A stretch of DNA of 64,000 nucleotides from Pyrinomonadaceae bacterium (GCA_017983495.1 JAGOBH010000004.1:124001-188000); one strand, 5' to 3'; numbered from the stretch's first letter, positions 44,901-54,703 are shown. Numbers and translations: made by a program. Notes: generated by a model from the letters alone, not told the origin.

Positions 44901-45782
44901 GTCGATCTCGGAAACGATGTCTGAGATACGTCCGAGATTCGAACGGGCCGAGTCGAGCCGGGATTCGGCGGCACGCTGGCGGGCACGAAACTTCGAGATG
45001 CCGGCGGCCTCTTCGATCAGATTTCGGCGGTCGGCGGGCTTGGCGGACAGTATCTGTCCGATCCTGCCCTGCTCGATAATTGCGTAATGGGCACCCGAGA
45101 GACCAGTACCAGCGAATAGGTCAGTAATGTCACGCAGGCGGCAGGTCTTGCCGTTCAGCTGATATTCGCTCTCGCCTGACAGATACAGACGGCGCGTGAC
45201 CGAAACGGCCTCGCCCGGAGCAAAATCCAGTGCGAACGAACGCGGACGCCAATGACGTTTTGACCTGACCTTGGTCTCGACCGTTCGGACCGAGCCGACC
45301 TGTGCCGCCTGAACCGTCTCGACCTCCGCGTCATCGGTCTGATCGCCGATCTCGTCGATGACGAGTCCGGAAACCGCATCGAACGTTTCGCCTTCGACCG
45401 CTTCGTCGAGTTCGATGCCCTCGATGGCGTCCATGTCGACCGCGGCTTCGTCTATCCCGCTAAGAGCTTCGTCAATATCCTCGAGTTCACTCTCTTCGAT
45501 GTCGAAGAACGTCTCATCGCGAACCATGTGGAGCACGACCTCAGCCATGCCGCCGGGTTTGCGGTTTTTCGAACCTTGAAAGACAACGTCTTTCATCTCG
45601 CCGCCGCGCAGTGATTTAGCCCGCTGCTCGCCGAGCACCCAGGACATCGCGTCAGACACGTTCGATTTGCCGCAACCGTTCGGTCCAACGACCGCGGTTA
45701 TTCCGCTGCCGGTGAAAACGATCTCGGTGTGGTCGGCAAATGATTTAAAGCCGGAAATTTCTAGACGCTGAAGCTTAAACAT
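41961..45782 (-). CDS. smc: Chromosome segregation ATPase SMC with acidic head insertion
   Basis: 1273 residues. Walker A is GPNGCGKS (33-40). The N-terminal head continues to about 86, is interrupted by an unusual acidic stretch of about 100 residues (87-188; many Asp/Glu), and resumes with VTRRLYLSGESEYQLNG. Two long coiled coils flank a hinge (about 600-760; VQKIFAEQESIGVKLGG). The C-terminal head has the ABC signature LSGGEKAMTAIAL (about 1187) and Walker B FCLLDEVDAPLDDAN. SMC organises and segregates the chromosome with ScpA and ScpB, which are not in this window. The DUF4388 gene lies 62 bp upstream on the same strand. The insertion makes this SMC larger than the usual 1150-1200 residues. 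Confidence 0.96.
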   Translation of the reverse strand: MFKLQRLEISGFKSFADHTEIVFTGSGITAVVGPNGCGKSNVSDAMSWVLGEQRAKSLRGGEMKDVVFQGSKNRKPGGMAEVVLHMVRDETFFDIEESELEDIDEALSGIDEAAVDMDAIEGIELDEAVEGETFDAVSGLVIDEIGDQTDDAEVETVQAAQVGSVRTVETKVRSKRHWRPRSFALDFAPGEAVSVTRRLYLSGESEYQLNGKTCRLRDITDLFAGTGLSGAHYAIIEQGRIGQILSAKPADRRNLIEEAAGISKFRARQRAAESRLDSARSNLGRISDIVSEIDKQVNSLRRQAAKTRRFKILQEEFRVLLRQLFAAEGKYLSDLSESLKIDLAAAIATEADLAGQVTAKEAAAREATQKARTAEESLAELRKIHSDNALERDRAEREHIYKSEQVVSLNNRTEALRVEIAASTQRLEMLGAELDRLQKEEQAEVVANSAAEGELRTAEEEHAREAQVLRGLESSMETLRAGLMQHTAAVERFDEIGRQIEINLEKLHMRADGLKSEGERAAQSFTEHETQAAELTRSLADEEAKLVGLNLEKEGLLALTADARAELRSGESELEALSDEYSAKKHRLATLSELEEKRAVYTPQVQKIFAEQESIGVKLGGVLADRLNVDERAESAVETLFGSYLEAVLVDSLEDAKRISAWLKANDIGRTAMLIMPNADAKAKRKPAAADASTIADYLGVSPELTDILREVFPREMAARLVDDLESVKSGSGEMLINADSDVLLGGRLFVGGNGRSEGKNESLLAFKRELHELESAGEDLSRQIEKIRATVEVSRQKLIDLESKTVDLQSLIIKVDRGIHGLQIQVRSAREEIERAERHRRVVADEAGQAAAEIADLEQRLADATTNKTAAGIAKTESEESLDGISTELQTARGKVEAANLVLNDKRMAAATSGERRRSVQSALRRVENEIKELQSRLGQQNIEITEAESRIKDLHTAITDITDRIASASTDIENESGELTAAITALAAARDLSDVMSEELADLNRRASEALNKRAEIEVRQAEAVTELKNVTENCEHELNLPLHELVESTELAEDFELTSARSETESLRQRLESFGAINMLALEELGEAEERLLFLTTQRQDIIDSIATTEEALREIKQRSREKFRSAFEAINENFVEFFHELFGGGRGEMTLLESEDILEAGIEVVAQPPGKRLQNILLLSGGEKAMTAIALVMAIFKYRPSPFCLLDEVDAPLDDANVGRFVNKIAEMSEKTQFIVITHNKRTMEAARALYGVTMQEAGVSKVVSVKFE

Positions 45783-45784
45783 CC

Positions 45785-45844
45785 TATAGTGCTCTGATAC
45801 TGGTGAAGCACTATATTTTGTTGTATTTGACCGGGGAAGTCAAA
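45785..45844 (-). other. Two hairpins between the DUF4388 gene and smc
   Basis: TATAGTGCT (45785-45793) pairs with AGCACTATA (45807-45815), and TTTGAC (45826-45831) pairs with GTCAAA (45839-45844) directly after the DUF4388 stop codon. No T-tract follows either on the minus strand, so they may tune read-through or mRNA processing into smc instead of stopping transcription. Confidence 0.35.
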
Positions 45845-46606
45845 CTAAATAATCTCATCTGCGACGTTCCGCAAACCCTGCTTTTCCGCCCGTTCGTTAT
45901 CGAGTTCGGTTAGTACGTCAAGGAGGAAATTGGTGTTGCTGCTGACGACGATGACGACCGGGAAATGTGTCTCAGCGGTCGAAAATTCAAACGTTCCGCC
46001 GTTGATCTCGATGATCTCGCGAAAACCCGCGATGCCGTTCTTGCCGTTACATTCGGCATCGACTATCTTGCCCTCGTTAAATGCGACGTTAGCGAGATGC
46101 ATGTCCGATTTTATGACCAGCAGACCGGTCATCTTGGAACTTTCGATCACCTGAACCGCGTCAAAAACTCCGACATACGCCAGGTTTCCGGCAAAGGTGA
46201 CGTCGGTCCGCACGTGCTGAGGTGTTTTGTCGCGTCCGGCGGTAAACTCCGGCCGGCGTGCACGACGGATCGCCTCCAGACCGGGTGCGACAGAGATCCT
46301 CGGATCAAGCAACTTCGCCTCTTGCAGGCGGTCGTAGGCGACGTCAAAATCCTCGCGGGCGATGTACAGGCTGACGAGAGCAAGACACTGACGTGCGGCC
46401 TCGTTAAGATTTTTCTGCTTTACGCAGATGTCGCGCATCTTTTCGCGCAAGGATATCGACCGGGGACTCCGCTCGAGCGAACTCCGGAGAAGTTCGAACG
46501 CCTTTTCGGGCGAGCTGTATTTTACAAAAAGATCAGCGTCCAGCAGGACGGATTCGATCGAAGTTTCGGTAAATGGTGCGGCAGTATTTTCGGCGATCTC
46601 ATTCAT
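45845..46606 (-). CDS. TPR-like and DUF4388 (PATAN-type) protein
   Basis: 253 residues. The N-terminal half is helical and TPR-like (FELLRSSLERSPRSISLREK ... ARQCLALVSLYIARED). The C-terminal domain (about 125-235) matches DUF4388: VTFAGNLAYVGVFDAVQVI, MTGLLVIKSDMHLANVAF and NEGKIVDAECNGKNGIAGF, with a final GTFEFS. DUF4388 proteins are common in Acidobacteriota and Deltaproteobacteria and are linked to signalling and chemosensory-like systems, but they have no fixed biochemical role. It lies upstream of smc, a possible two-gene unit. Confidence 0.75.
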   Translation of the reverse strand: MNEIAENTAAPFTETSIESVLLDADLFVKYSSPEKAFELLRSSLERSPRSISLREKMRDICVKQKNLNEAARQCLALVSLYIAREDFDVAYDRLQEAKLLDPRISVAPGLEAIRRARRPEFTAGRDKTPQHVRTDVTFAGNLAYVGVFDAVQVIESSKMTGLLVIKSDMHLANVAFNEGKIVDAECNGKNGIAGFREIIEINGGTFEFSTAETHFPVVIVVSSNTNFLLDVLTELDNERAEKQGLRNVADEII

Positions 46607-46618
46607 AGGATCAAAGCG

Positions 46619-46679
46619 TGAACAAAAATGTTCAACACTCTAAATTACCATAATTCAGATGCCTGAGTCACCATAATTC
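46619..46679 (-). promoter_or_regulatory. Operator-like repeats upstream of the DUF4388 gene
   Basis: TGAACA-AAAA-TGTTCA (46619-46634) is a 6-bp inverted repeat 13 bp upstream of the start codon. ACCATAATTC occurs twice as an exact direct repeat (46647-46656 and 46670-46679), 23 bp apart, near two helical turns. Both are plausible protein sites. Confidence 0.35.
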
Positions 46680-46736
46680 TTGGCAGCGATCCAGTGGTTT
46701 AAGCCGTCTCAGAACCGCCTCCGCAGTACCGGAATA

Positions 46737-46759
46737 GATGTAATACAATGTATTACATC
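46737..46759. repeat. 23-bp perfect palindrome
   Basis: GATGTAATACA (46737-46747), a central A, then TGTATTACATC (46749-46759): two perfect 11-bp arms. It lies in gene-free DNA, 12 bp before the decamer repeats. A dimeric regulator site or a replication/partition-type site are both possible. Confidence 0.75.
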
Positions 46760-46770
46760 GCCCGAAACTG

Positions 46771-46830
46771 TCCTACTATTTCCGACTAATTCCTACTATT
46801 TCACACTATTTCCGACTATTTCCTACCGCC
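46771..46830. repeat. Six tandem 10-bp repeats
   Basis: Consecutive decamers TCCTACTATT, TCCGACTAAT, TCCTACTATT, TCACACTATT, TCCGACTATT and a partial TCCTACCGCC. Exact 10-bp periodicity places each copy on the same face of the helix. No coding frame explains it. Confidence 0.85.
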
Positions 46831-47156
46831 CAACGACGGTAAGTCATTAAGAATCAATGGATTAGACGTATTACACGGTTTTGTCCCCGTGTCCCGTTGT
46901 CCCAACAAGTTCCCACATGCGCGGGCGGCACCTCTGCCCTGAAAAACCACACTTTCGAAAAAAGATCTTAACGATACCGGTCGGAATTTCTGCGGCCTTA
47001 ATTTGAGTTGTCAAAGAACCGGGTCGGCAGAAACCTGTTAAGATCCCTCAAACTAAATTTTACCATGCGTGTCAATAATGGCTTTATCTTGCATAGATGC
47101 AATGGCACAACCGGTGACGACCAGGCTTGGCATCAACGAGCGTGGGGCATCTACAC
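46831..47156. other. Remaining gene-free DNA before the TonB receptor terminator
   Basis: About 325 bp. ACGTATTACACGG and CCCCGTGT around 46866-46894 form a weak dyad and echo the TATTAC of the palindrome. Nothing else is recognisable, and the short frame at 47008-47199 runs into the terminator and is not credible. Confidence 0.3.
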
Positions 47157-47190
47157 AAAAAAGGGACCGCCTTGCGACGATCCCTTTTTC
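47157..47190 (-). terminator. Terminator of the TonB-dependent receptor gene
   Basis: On the minus strand AAAAAGGGA (47189-47181) pairs with TCCCTTTTTT (47166-47157), closing a 14-base loop and ending in the T-run. It lies 18 bp beyond the receptor stop codon. Confidence 0.85.
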
Positions 47191-47207
47191 TTAGACTAAA
47201 CAACCAA

Positions 47208-50200
47208 CTAGAAATCGAATCGGAAACCGAGACGTATCTCACGCTGTTTGTAAGTTCGCGTCGGAACCAGGAAGTTCTGACGAGCAAGCTGCTGCGTCGC
47301 CGACGGCGTCGAGCTAAGTGCCTGGAAGTTGATGAACTCAGCACCATAGCTAAAGACCGACGCGTTGAAGATGTTGTTAAACTCTATCACCGGACGCAGC
47401 CTTATCCGCTCGCCAAATTTCCATTCGCGGGTTATGTTGAGGTCGAATGTGAACAGACTCGGGCCCGTTCCGGCGTTACGACGCAGATTGCCGCTGTTTG
47501 AGCCGATCGGCTGCAGCGAAAACTGAGCGAGCAACGCCTCGGGAACCGGCGAACCGGGCTCACGATACTTGATATCCTTGAGGCTGCCGGTATAGTTCAA
47601 ACGATCCGTACTGACGTCATCAAGATTTCGGTCAGTACCGCCGGCACCGAGATTGAACGGAGCCGAGCTGCCCCAACGCATCAGCGGCGAAAACTTGAGC
47701 TTGCCAAACCACCACGGCGTATCGAACGAGCCCGAAAACGCGATGCGATGCCGGCGATCCTGCAGACTGCGTGCCCACTCACGGCTAAAATCGCCGTTGA
47801 TCTCAGCGTTCGACGTGTTGTTCAGGCCGTCGTCCTTGGTGCTGGAAAGCGTGTAAACCCAACGGAACGATGCCCCAAATCCCTTGCCGAGTTTGCGGTA
47901 GTTGCTTCTGAGCTCCGCGATCACGCCGTGATAGAACGCATTGCCGCGTGAACCGATCCGCGATGTCTCTTCGGCGGACTGGTCGGGACGGAAACGGGCG
48001 ATCGCCGCGAGTGCGATACCGATCGGGCCGCCGGTAGCGTTACCGTTCTCATTGGTAACGGCCGCTGCCGGAGCCGTCGTCGACGTGCTAATCGAATTGA
48101 GATTGACGATGCAGTTGCTGGTCGCCGTAAAGCTGCAGGTGCCGCTGACGCCTGACGGGTCGTTCGTAGCTCCGAGCACGAAACTATATGTTCTCGTCGT
48201 CGTACCGTTTTGATTTGTGACGACCAGAGTGTTCCCCAGCAGCCATTGTGTCCAGTCGGTAAAACCGGCGGGCAAACGCGGTGCGTTCGGGTTCGAATCG
48301 CGCCACAGATTGGCGGTCTTGTTCCACGTGTAGTTTGCCTCAAATACCCAGCCCTTGAACAATTCACGCTCAAAACCGATGTTGAACTGATAACTCTCGG
48401 GGATCTTCAGATCGGCATCCACCGACCGAAGCGGATTTCCCTGCGTCGAAAGATTGCCGACCGAGAATCCTGTATTCGAGTTACATGTTAGGGTCGTCAC
48501 GATGCTGGCACAGGCCGCGGTCACGAGGGCTCGTAGCTGCGTCGTCGAAGCGTAGCTGTTCGGGAAAGCGTTTGAGATCGCCGTAAGGATCGGGATACGA
48601 CGCACATCGGCGGCACTCGTTCCGATCGTATTAGAGTCAAACGCGACCAACGTGCCACCGCTGTTCTGGATCGAATCGCCGACCGTTCGGAGCAGTACAC
48701 GGTTATAGAAGATACCGGCACCAAAGCGGATAACGCCTTTGCCCTTATTGAAAGGATCCCACGCAATTCCAAGTCGTGGGCCCCAATTGTTATTATCCGA
48801 AACCGCGGTCTCACGCTCGTACCTAAGTCCGGCACTGACCGTTACGTTCGACCAGGGCTTGAACTCGTCATTAAAAAACACGCCGTAATATCGATTGGTA
48901 ACTGTTTGGGCTGTTCCGAAATTCTGACGATATCGCGTGACCTGATTGTTCGAGTACTGGAGCACGCTCCCGAAATTGAATGTTCCGGTCGCATCACCGA
49001 GGCCGAGCACCTCGGACTTGACGTCCTGCACATCCGCACCGAATTTGAACGTGTGCTGTTTCCAAAGATAAGTTAACGAATCCTGAAACTGCCAACGCGT
49101 CTCAGTACGCGAATCCGAAAAATTTTGCGACGTGCTGGTGGTCGAATTTCCGGCGATCAGCGTCTGGACCGAGTTGGTCACCGGGCTGCGAAATCCGACG
49201 AGAACGACCGGATCGAGCGGGCTGGCCGTCTGGAAGCTCGGTTTGAACTTCGACCACTGTGCACGAAACTGGTTGACCGCTTTGGCACCAAAAACGTGAT
49301 TGTCCGTCAGGTTATAAGCGACCGTATTGTTGTTCTTTTCCTGAAAAGCATCTTCGAGACGCGTCGTACTGTTGCCGTTCGTTCGGCGGTTTGCACGATC
49401 GGCGAACTGGAAACCGACCGTCAGTTCGTTGTTCTTGAAAAGCTTGTGATCGACGCGGGCACTCAAAACGTGGTTCTGGTTTGGCGTCGCATAAAGCGCC
49501 GAGTACTGCTGGATGAAACCGGCTGTTGCCGGGCAATTTAACGGGTTTGAACTGTCACAAAACTGCGTCGTGCCCGTCGGTGCCGGCAGCGTGTAACGCG
49601 GGTTTCCGACAACGGGGATGTAGGTATCGATCAGCGTCGTATCGTCAAGTTTGTTGTACTCGTAGGTCACTGCAAAGAACGATCGGTTCTTGCCGTTGTA
49701 GATCTTGGGGATCGTGATCGGACCGCTGAATGAAAAGCCAGGATTGATCTCACGCAGGTCCGGACGCGGTATTGCACGGCTGTTGTTATACCAGCTGTTC
49801 GCGTTCATCGAATCGTCGCGAAAGAACATAAATGCACGTCCGCGAAAACGATTGCCGCCCGCACGTGTTCTGATATTTACGCGGCCGCCCGAGGCACGCC
49901 CGTACTCAGCCGAAAACTGATTAGCGATGACCTGGACCTCGGCGATCGCCTCAAGCGAAGGCTGAAAGCGGTCCCGTGATGAGCGGTCGTCGTTATTGTC
50001 GAGACCGTCAATCGTGATGTTATTCGAATAAGCCGTGCCGCCTGAGATCGAAAAGTTGCCCTGTTCGAGCGGTGCCGAACTCGGATTAGCTCCGCGGTCC
50101 TCAGCGAGGCCGCTGGTCGACAACTGCTCTTCCGAAGTGCCGCCGAGCGTTAGAACGAGGTCGAGCGGATTACGTGTGCTGTTCGGGATCTCTTCGATCT

Positions 50201-50642
50201 CGCGTTCGGCGATCGTGCCGCCGACGATCGTCCGGCTCGTGTCGACCGGCGGACCGCTGTCGCTGGTGACCGTGACGGTCTGTTCGGCACGTACATCGGC
50301 TGGTGCGAGAGTAAAGTTTTTTGCTACGTTTTGGGCAGAAATGGTCGGTATCGCGGGCGTTTCCTGCGTACCGAATCCGTCCGCCGTCGCCTTGACCTTA
50401 TAAGTACCGGGCTTGAGTTTCAAAAACCGGTATTGACCATCGTCGTCGGTCACGATCGTCCGTGCGATGCCGGTTGCGACCTCGGTCGCGGTAACGGTCG
50501 CACCAACGACCGCAAGGCCGTTGGAATCGGTGATCCGGCCGCTGATCGTCACATCATCGAGGTCCTGTGCCGTGAGAAAAAACGGACACATGACCAAGAC
50601 CAAACTGAGCCAAAAAATAAAAGACGTAATACCTCGTAACAT
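47208..50642 (-). CDS. TonB-dependent outer-membrane receptor with carboxypeptidase-regulatory domain
   Basis: 1144 residues with a signal peptide (ends FFLTA-Q). Residues about 30-115 form a CarboxypepD_reg domain (ISGRITDSNGLAVVGATV, YRFLKLKPGTYKV). The plug follows (EIEEIPNSTRNPLDLVLTL, ITIDGLDNNDD, AEVQVIANQFSAEYGRASGG), then a barrel of about 850 residues ending in an aromatic Phe (LGFRFDF), as outer-membrane proteins require. Such very large receptors are abundant in Acidobacteriota. There is no SusD-like partner or adjacent energising system, so the substrate cannot be inferred. The N-terminal domain resembles the C-terminal domain of the propeller lipoprotein at 23303-26548. Confidence 0.9.
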   Translation of the reverse strand: MLRGITSFIFWLSLVLVMCPFFLTAQDLDDVTISGRITDSNGLAVVGATVTATEVATGIARTIVTDDDGQYRFLKLKPGTYKVKATADGFGTQETPAIPTISAQNVAKNFTLAPADVRAEQTVTVTSDSGPPVDTSRTIVGGTIAEREIEEIPNSTRNPLDLVLTLGGTSEEQLSTSGLAEDRGANPSSAPLEQGNFSISGGTAYSNNITIDGLDNNDDRSSRDRFQPSLEAIAEVQVIANQFSAEYGRASGGRVNIRTRAGGNRFRGRAFMFFRDDSMNANSWYNNSRAIPRPDLREINPGFSFSGPITIPKIYNGKNRSFFAVTYEYNKLDDTTLIDTYIPVVGNPRYTLPAPTGTTQFCDSSNPLNCPATAGFIQQYSALYATPNQNHVLSARVDHKLFKNNELTVGFQFADRANRRTNGNSTTRLEDAFQEKNNNTVAYNLTDNHVFGAKAVNQFRAQWSKFKPSFQTASPLDPVVLVGFRSPVTNSVQTLIAGNSTTSTSQNFSDSRTETRWQFQDSLTYLWKQHTFKFGADVQDVKSEVLGLGDATGTFNFGSVLQYSNNQVTRYRQNFGTAQTVTNRYYGVFFNDEFKPWSNVTVSAGLRYERETAVSDNNNWGPRLGIAWDPFNKGKGVIRFGAGIFYNRVLLRTVGDSIQNSGGTLVAFDSNTIGTSAADVRRIPILTAISNAFPNSYASTTQLRALVTAACASIVTTLTCNSNTGFSVGNLSTQGNPLRSVDADLKIPESYQFNIGFERELFKGWVFEANYTWNKTANLWRDSNPNAPRLPAGFTDWTQWLLGNTLVVTNQNGTTTRTYSFVLGATNDPSGVSGTCSFTATSNCIVNLNSISTSTTAPAAAVTNENGNATGGPIGIALAAIARFRPDQSAEETSRIGSRGNAFYHGVIAELRSNYRKLGKGFGASFRWVYTLSSTKDDGLNNTSNAEINGDFSREWARSLQDRRHRIAFSGSFDTPWWFGKLKFSPLMRWGSSAPFNLGAGGTDRNLDDVSTDRLNYTGSLKDIKYREPGSPVPEALLAQFSLQPIGSNSGNLRRNAGTGPSLFTFDLNITREWKFGERIRLRPVIEFNNIFNASVFSYGAEFINFQALSSTPSATQQLARQNFLVPTRTYKQREIRLGFRFDF

Positions 50643-50690
50643 TATTAACTCCTAATCTTGCTTGAAACTGGATTCTTGCAATCGTAGCGG

Positions 50691-50732
50691 AAAAAAGGCG
50701 TGATGGCAACGCAACAATATCGCATCGTTGCC
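50691..50732 (-). terminator. Possible terminator of the hspR-containing operon
   Basis: On the minus strand GGCAACG (50732-50726) pairs with CGTTGCC (50711-50705), with further GCAAC/GTTGC pairing inside. A T-run (50696-50691) begins eight bases after the stem, so the spacing is long. Confidence 0.35.
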
Positions 50733-50780
50733 GTTGCTATAAGGCTAGCACAAATGTAAAAGGATAGTCAGTGCGGGTAT

Positions 50781-51182
50781 TTACTCGTCCACGATCCGCT
50801 CTTCGCGGACACGGATCATCCTCGAACGTGAGACAGGAATGAGAGCCTCGCTTGAGGAGAATGAACTATGCTGGGCGGAAAACTCGTTTGCGTGATCCTT
50901 AAGATATTCGAAAAAGCGTTCAAACTCGCGTCGCATTTCGTCCATCTTGGCACGCATATTGAGTATGATCTCGACGCCCGCCAGATTGACGCCAAGTTCG
51001 CGCGTGAGCGAAAGTATTACCTCAAGGCGCTCGAGGTCTGAGTCTTCGTAAAGCCGTGTATTGCCAACGGATCGCGACGGCAGCAGCAGCCCTTCGCGCT
51101 CATAGAGCCGAAGGGTCTGCGGGTGGATGTCATACAAATCCGCCACCGCACTGATAGTGTATGTTTTGACTCGCTTCTTCAC
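50781..51182 (-). CDS. hspR: MerR-family heat-shock regulator HspR
   Basis: 133 residues. The N-terminal MerR helix-turn-helix (YTISAVADLYDIHPQTLRLYEREGLL, split here into YTISAVADLYDIHPQTLRLY and EREGLL) and SVGNTRLYEDSDLERLEVI are followed by a coiled dimerisation helix (VEIILNMRAKMDEMRREFER). Its place after dnaK and dnaJ on the same strand matches actinobacterial HspR, a repressor of the dnaK operon that needs DnaK as co-repressor. The acidic/basic C-terminal tail (RMIRVREERIVDE) is short. Confidence 0.85.
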   Translation of the reverse strand: MKKRVKTYTISAVADLYDIHPQTLRLYEREGLLLPSRSVGNTRLYEDSDLERLEVILSLTRELGVNLAGVEIILNMRAKMDEMRREFERFFEYLKDHANEFSAQHSSFSSSEALIPVSRSRMIRVREERIVDE

Positions 51183-51211
51183 AGTAGTTCAACCCAAAGA
51201 CACGAAATTTT

Positions 51212-51282
51212 ACAGAATGGACAAGATTTTCAGGATATAAGAGTCGCAATTTCGGCTGAGAAAAATATCATGTCCATCCTGT
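51212..51282. repeat. REP-like imperfect dyad 1
   Basis: ACAGAATGGACAAGAT (51212-51227) and ATCATGTCCATCCTGT (51267-51282) pair at 14 of 16 positions across a 39-base loop, in the hspR-dnaJ gap. The ATCCTGTT-type text in and after the right arm resembles short interspersed intergenic repeats I recall from Acidobacteriota, Planctomycetes and related genomes. Confidence 0.6.
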
Positions 51283-51330
51283 TGATCCTGTTAACTTCTT
51301 CTCTGCGACTCAGCCGCTATGCGGTTCGAA

Positions 51331-52506
51331 CTATTCCAACCCGATCACCCGACGCGGGTTTTCCGGATTTAGCTTTTCAAATTGCCGCAACGCTTCCTTG
51401 GTCTCTTCCGAAATGACCCTCGGGAGCATGATCTTGACCTCGACGAACTGGTCACCGCGAAGGCTCGGGTTTCTCAAACTCGGGAAACCGCGCTCTCGCA
51501 ACCTGAATTTCTGCCCTGACTCGGTTCCCGACGGGATCTTGAGCTGGGCCTTGCCCTCGACTGTCGGCACTTCGATCTTGGTGCCGAGAGCAGCCTCGGG
51601 GACCGTGATCGGCACGACGATATAGACGTTATCGCCCTTTCGTTCGAGAAACTTGTGTTTGCCGACGTTGGTCAATATGAACAGATCGCCGGGCTCGGCA
51701 CCCAGCCGGCCGCCGTGGCCCTTTTTCGGTATCCTCACACGCGAACCGGTATCCACGCCCGCCGGTATCTTGATCTTGACCTGCTCGGTCTTTGGCGTCA
51801 CGCCCTTGCCGTTACAGAGCGAACACGGCTGACGACGACGCCCGGTGCCCTCACAATCCGTACAGCCCTGCGAAAACTGCAGCCGTCCGCCCGTTCTCAT
51901 CACCTGGCCGGTGCCCTTACATGTCGGACACTGGACGACCGGCCCGCCCGTGTCGCCGGCACCCTGGCATCGTGAACATTGCTCCGATCGGTTGACCGTA
52001 ATATTTGTTGTCAGGCCTGAGAATGCCTCTTCGAAACTGAGAGCCAGCGGTATCTCGATGTCGCGGCCTTTTTTTGGCAAGGCCCGCGGCGGTTCCGGCT
52101 GCGGCCGTGCGCCGGCACCGCCGCCGCTGCCGCCAAACAGATCGGAGAAAATATCGCGAAAGCTCGATCCGCCACCACCGCCACCCGTCGTCGAGCCGGT
52201 CGAGAAATCAAATCCTGAAAAGTCGAATCCGCCCGGACCGCCGCTGGCCGCTCCGGCACCAAATGGCGAATCGGCGTCGAGATTGTCGGCGTAGTATCCA
52301 AATCGGTCAAAGACCTTACGTTTTTTCTCATCGGAAAGAATGTCGTAAGCCTCTTGAACCTCCTTGAACTTATCTTCGGACGCCTTATCGTTCGGATTTA
52401 CGTCCGGGTGGTGCTTACGCGCAAGGCGTCGATAAGCCTTCTTGATCTCGTCGGCCTTTGCGTCCTTTTTGACACCCAGGATATGGTAGTAATCTTTTTT
52501 CGCCAT
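51331..52506 (-). CDS. dnaJ: Chaperone protein DnaJ
   Basis: 391 residues. The J domain (1-70) has the HPD triad in [10 protein letters not shown] long Gly/Phe-rich region (about 75-135) follows, then four zinc-finger CxxCxGxG repeats: [24 protein letters not shown] and CSLCNGKG. The client-binding C-terminal domain has [21 protein letters not shown]. DnaJ stimulates the ATPase of DnaK encoded upstream. Located 90 bp after dnaK on the same strand. Confidence 0.96.
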   Translation of the reverse strand: MAKKDYYHILGVKKDAKADEIKKAYRRLARKHHPDVNPNDKASEDKFKEVQEAYDILSDEKKRKVFDRFGYYADNLDADSPFGAGAASGGPGGFDFSGFDFSTGSTTGGGGGGSSFRDIFSDLFGGSGGGAGARPQPEPPRALPKKGRDIEIPLALSFEEAFSGLTTNITVNRSEQCSRCQGAGDTGGPVVQCPTCKGTGQVMRTGGRLQFSQGCTDCEGTGRRRQPCSLCNGKGVTPKTEQVKIKIPAGVDTGSRVRIPKKGHGGRLGAEPGDLFILTNVGKHKFLERKGDNVYIVVPITVPEAALGTKIEVPTVEGKAQLKIPSGTESGQKFRLRERGFPSLRNPSLRGDQFVEVKIMLPRVISEETKEALRQFEKLNPENPRRVIGLE

Positions 52507-52514
52507 TTTACGTC

Positions 52515-52590
52515 AGGGACAAGTGTAAAGGGACAAGAGACGAGAGGCAACTCGTCGTACCGCTCGTCTCTCGTCCCTCATCACGTCCCT
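52515..52590. repeat. REP-like imperfect dyad 2
   Basis: AGGGACAAGAGACGAG (52529-52544) pairs with CTCGTCTCTCGTCCCT (52563-52578) with one G-A mismatch, and an outer AGGGAC (52515-52520) pairs with GTCCCT (52585-52590). It fills the dnaK-dnaJ gap. A double-stem RNA between the two chaperone genes is expected. Confidence 0.6.
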
Positions 52591-52596
52591 ACTTAT

Positions 52597-54534
<1,938 letters not shown>

Positions 54535-54590
54535 TTTCTAAATCTCCACTTATATAAAATTGCCCTGCTCAAAATAAAAACAAACTATAA

Positions 54591-54634
54591 CTTGAGCCTG
54601 AAGTGAGTATAAAGGTTGAGTGTGTCATTGTCAA
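54591..54634 (-). promoter_or_regulatory. dnaK promoter overlapped by HspR-like half-sites
   Basis: On the minus strand TTGACA (54634-54629), a 17-bp spacer and TATACT (54611-54606) form a near-perfect sigma-70 promoter about 72 bp upstream of the start. Three CTCA-type half-sites, ACTCAAC (54621-54615), ACTCAC (54608-54603) and GCTCAAG (54597-54591), overlap the spacer, the -10 and the start region. HspR boxes (HAIR) are built from CTTGAGT/ACTCAAG half-sites. The half-sites here are degenerate and directly repeated, not inverted. Confidence 0.6.
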
Positions 54635-54669
54635 CTATATTTTAGCGTGAAAGTTGAACCTCAAAATAC

Positions 54670-54703
54670 AAAAAACGGCGGCGAGCCCGAAAGCCCGCCG
54701 CCG
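54670..54703 (-). terminator. Terminator of the META-domain gene
   Basis: On the minus strand CGGCGGCG (54703-54696) pairs with CGCCGCCG (54683-54676), followed by TTTTTT (54675-54670). The loop can extend the pairing further. Confidence 0.88.

Noticed and set aside
47008-47199. 63-codon frame in the gap before the TonB receptor
   Set aside because: It reads through the receptor terminator and has no recognisable features.
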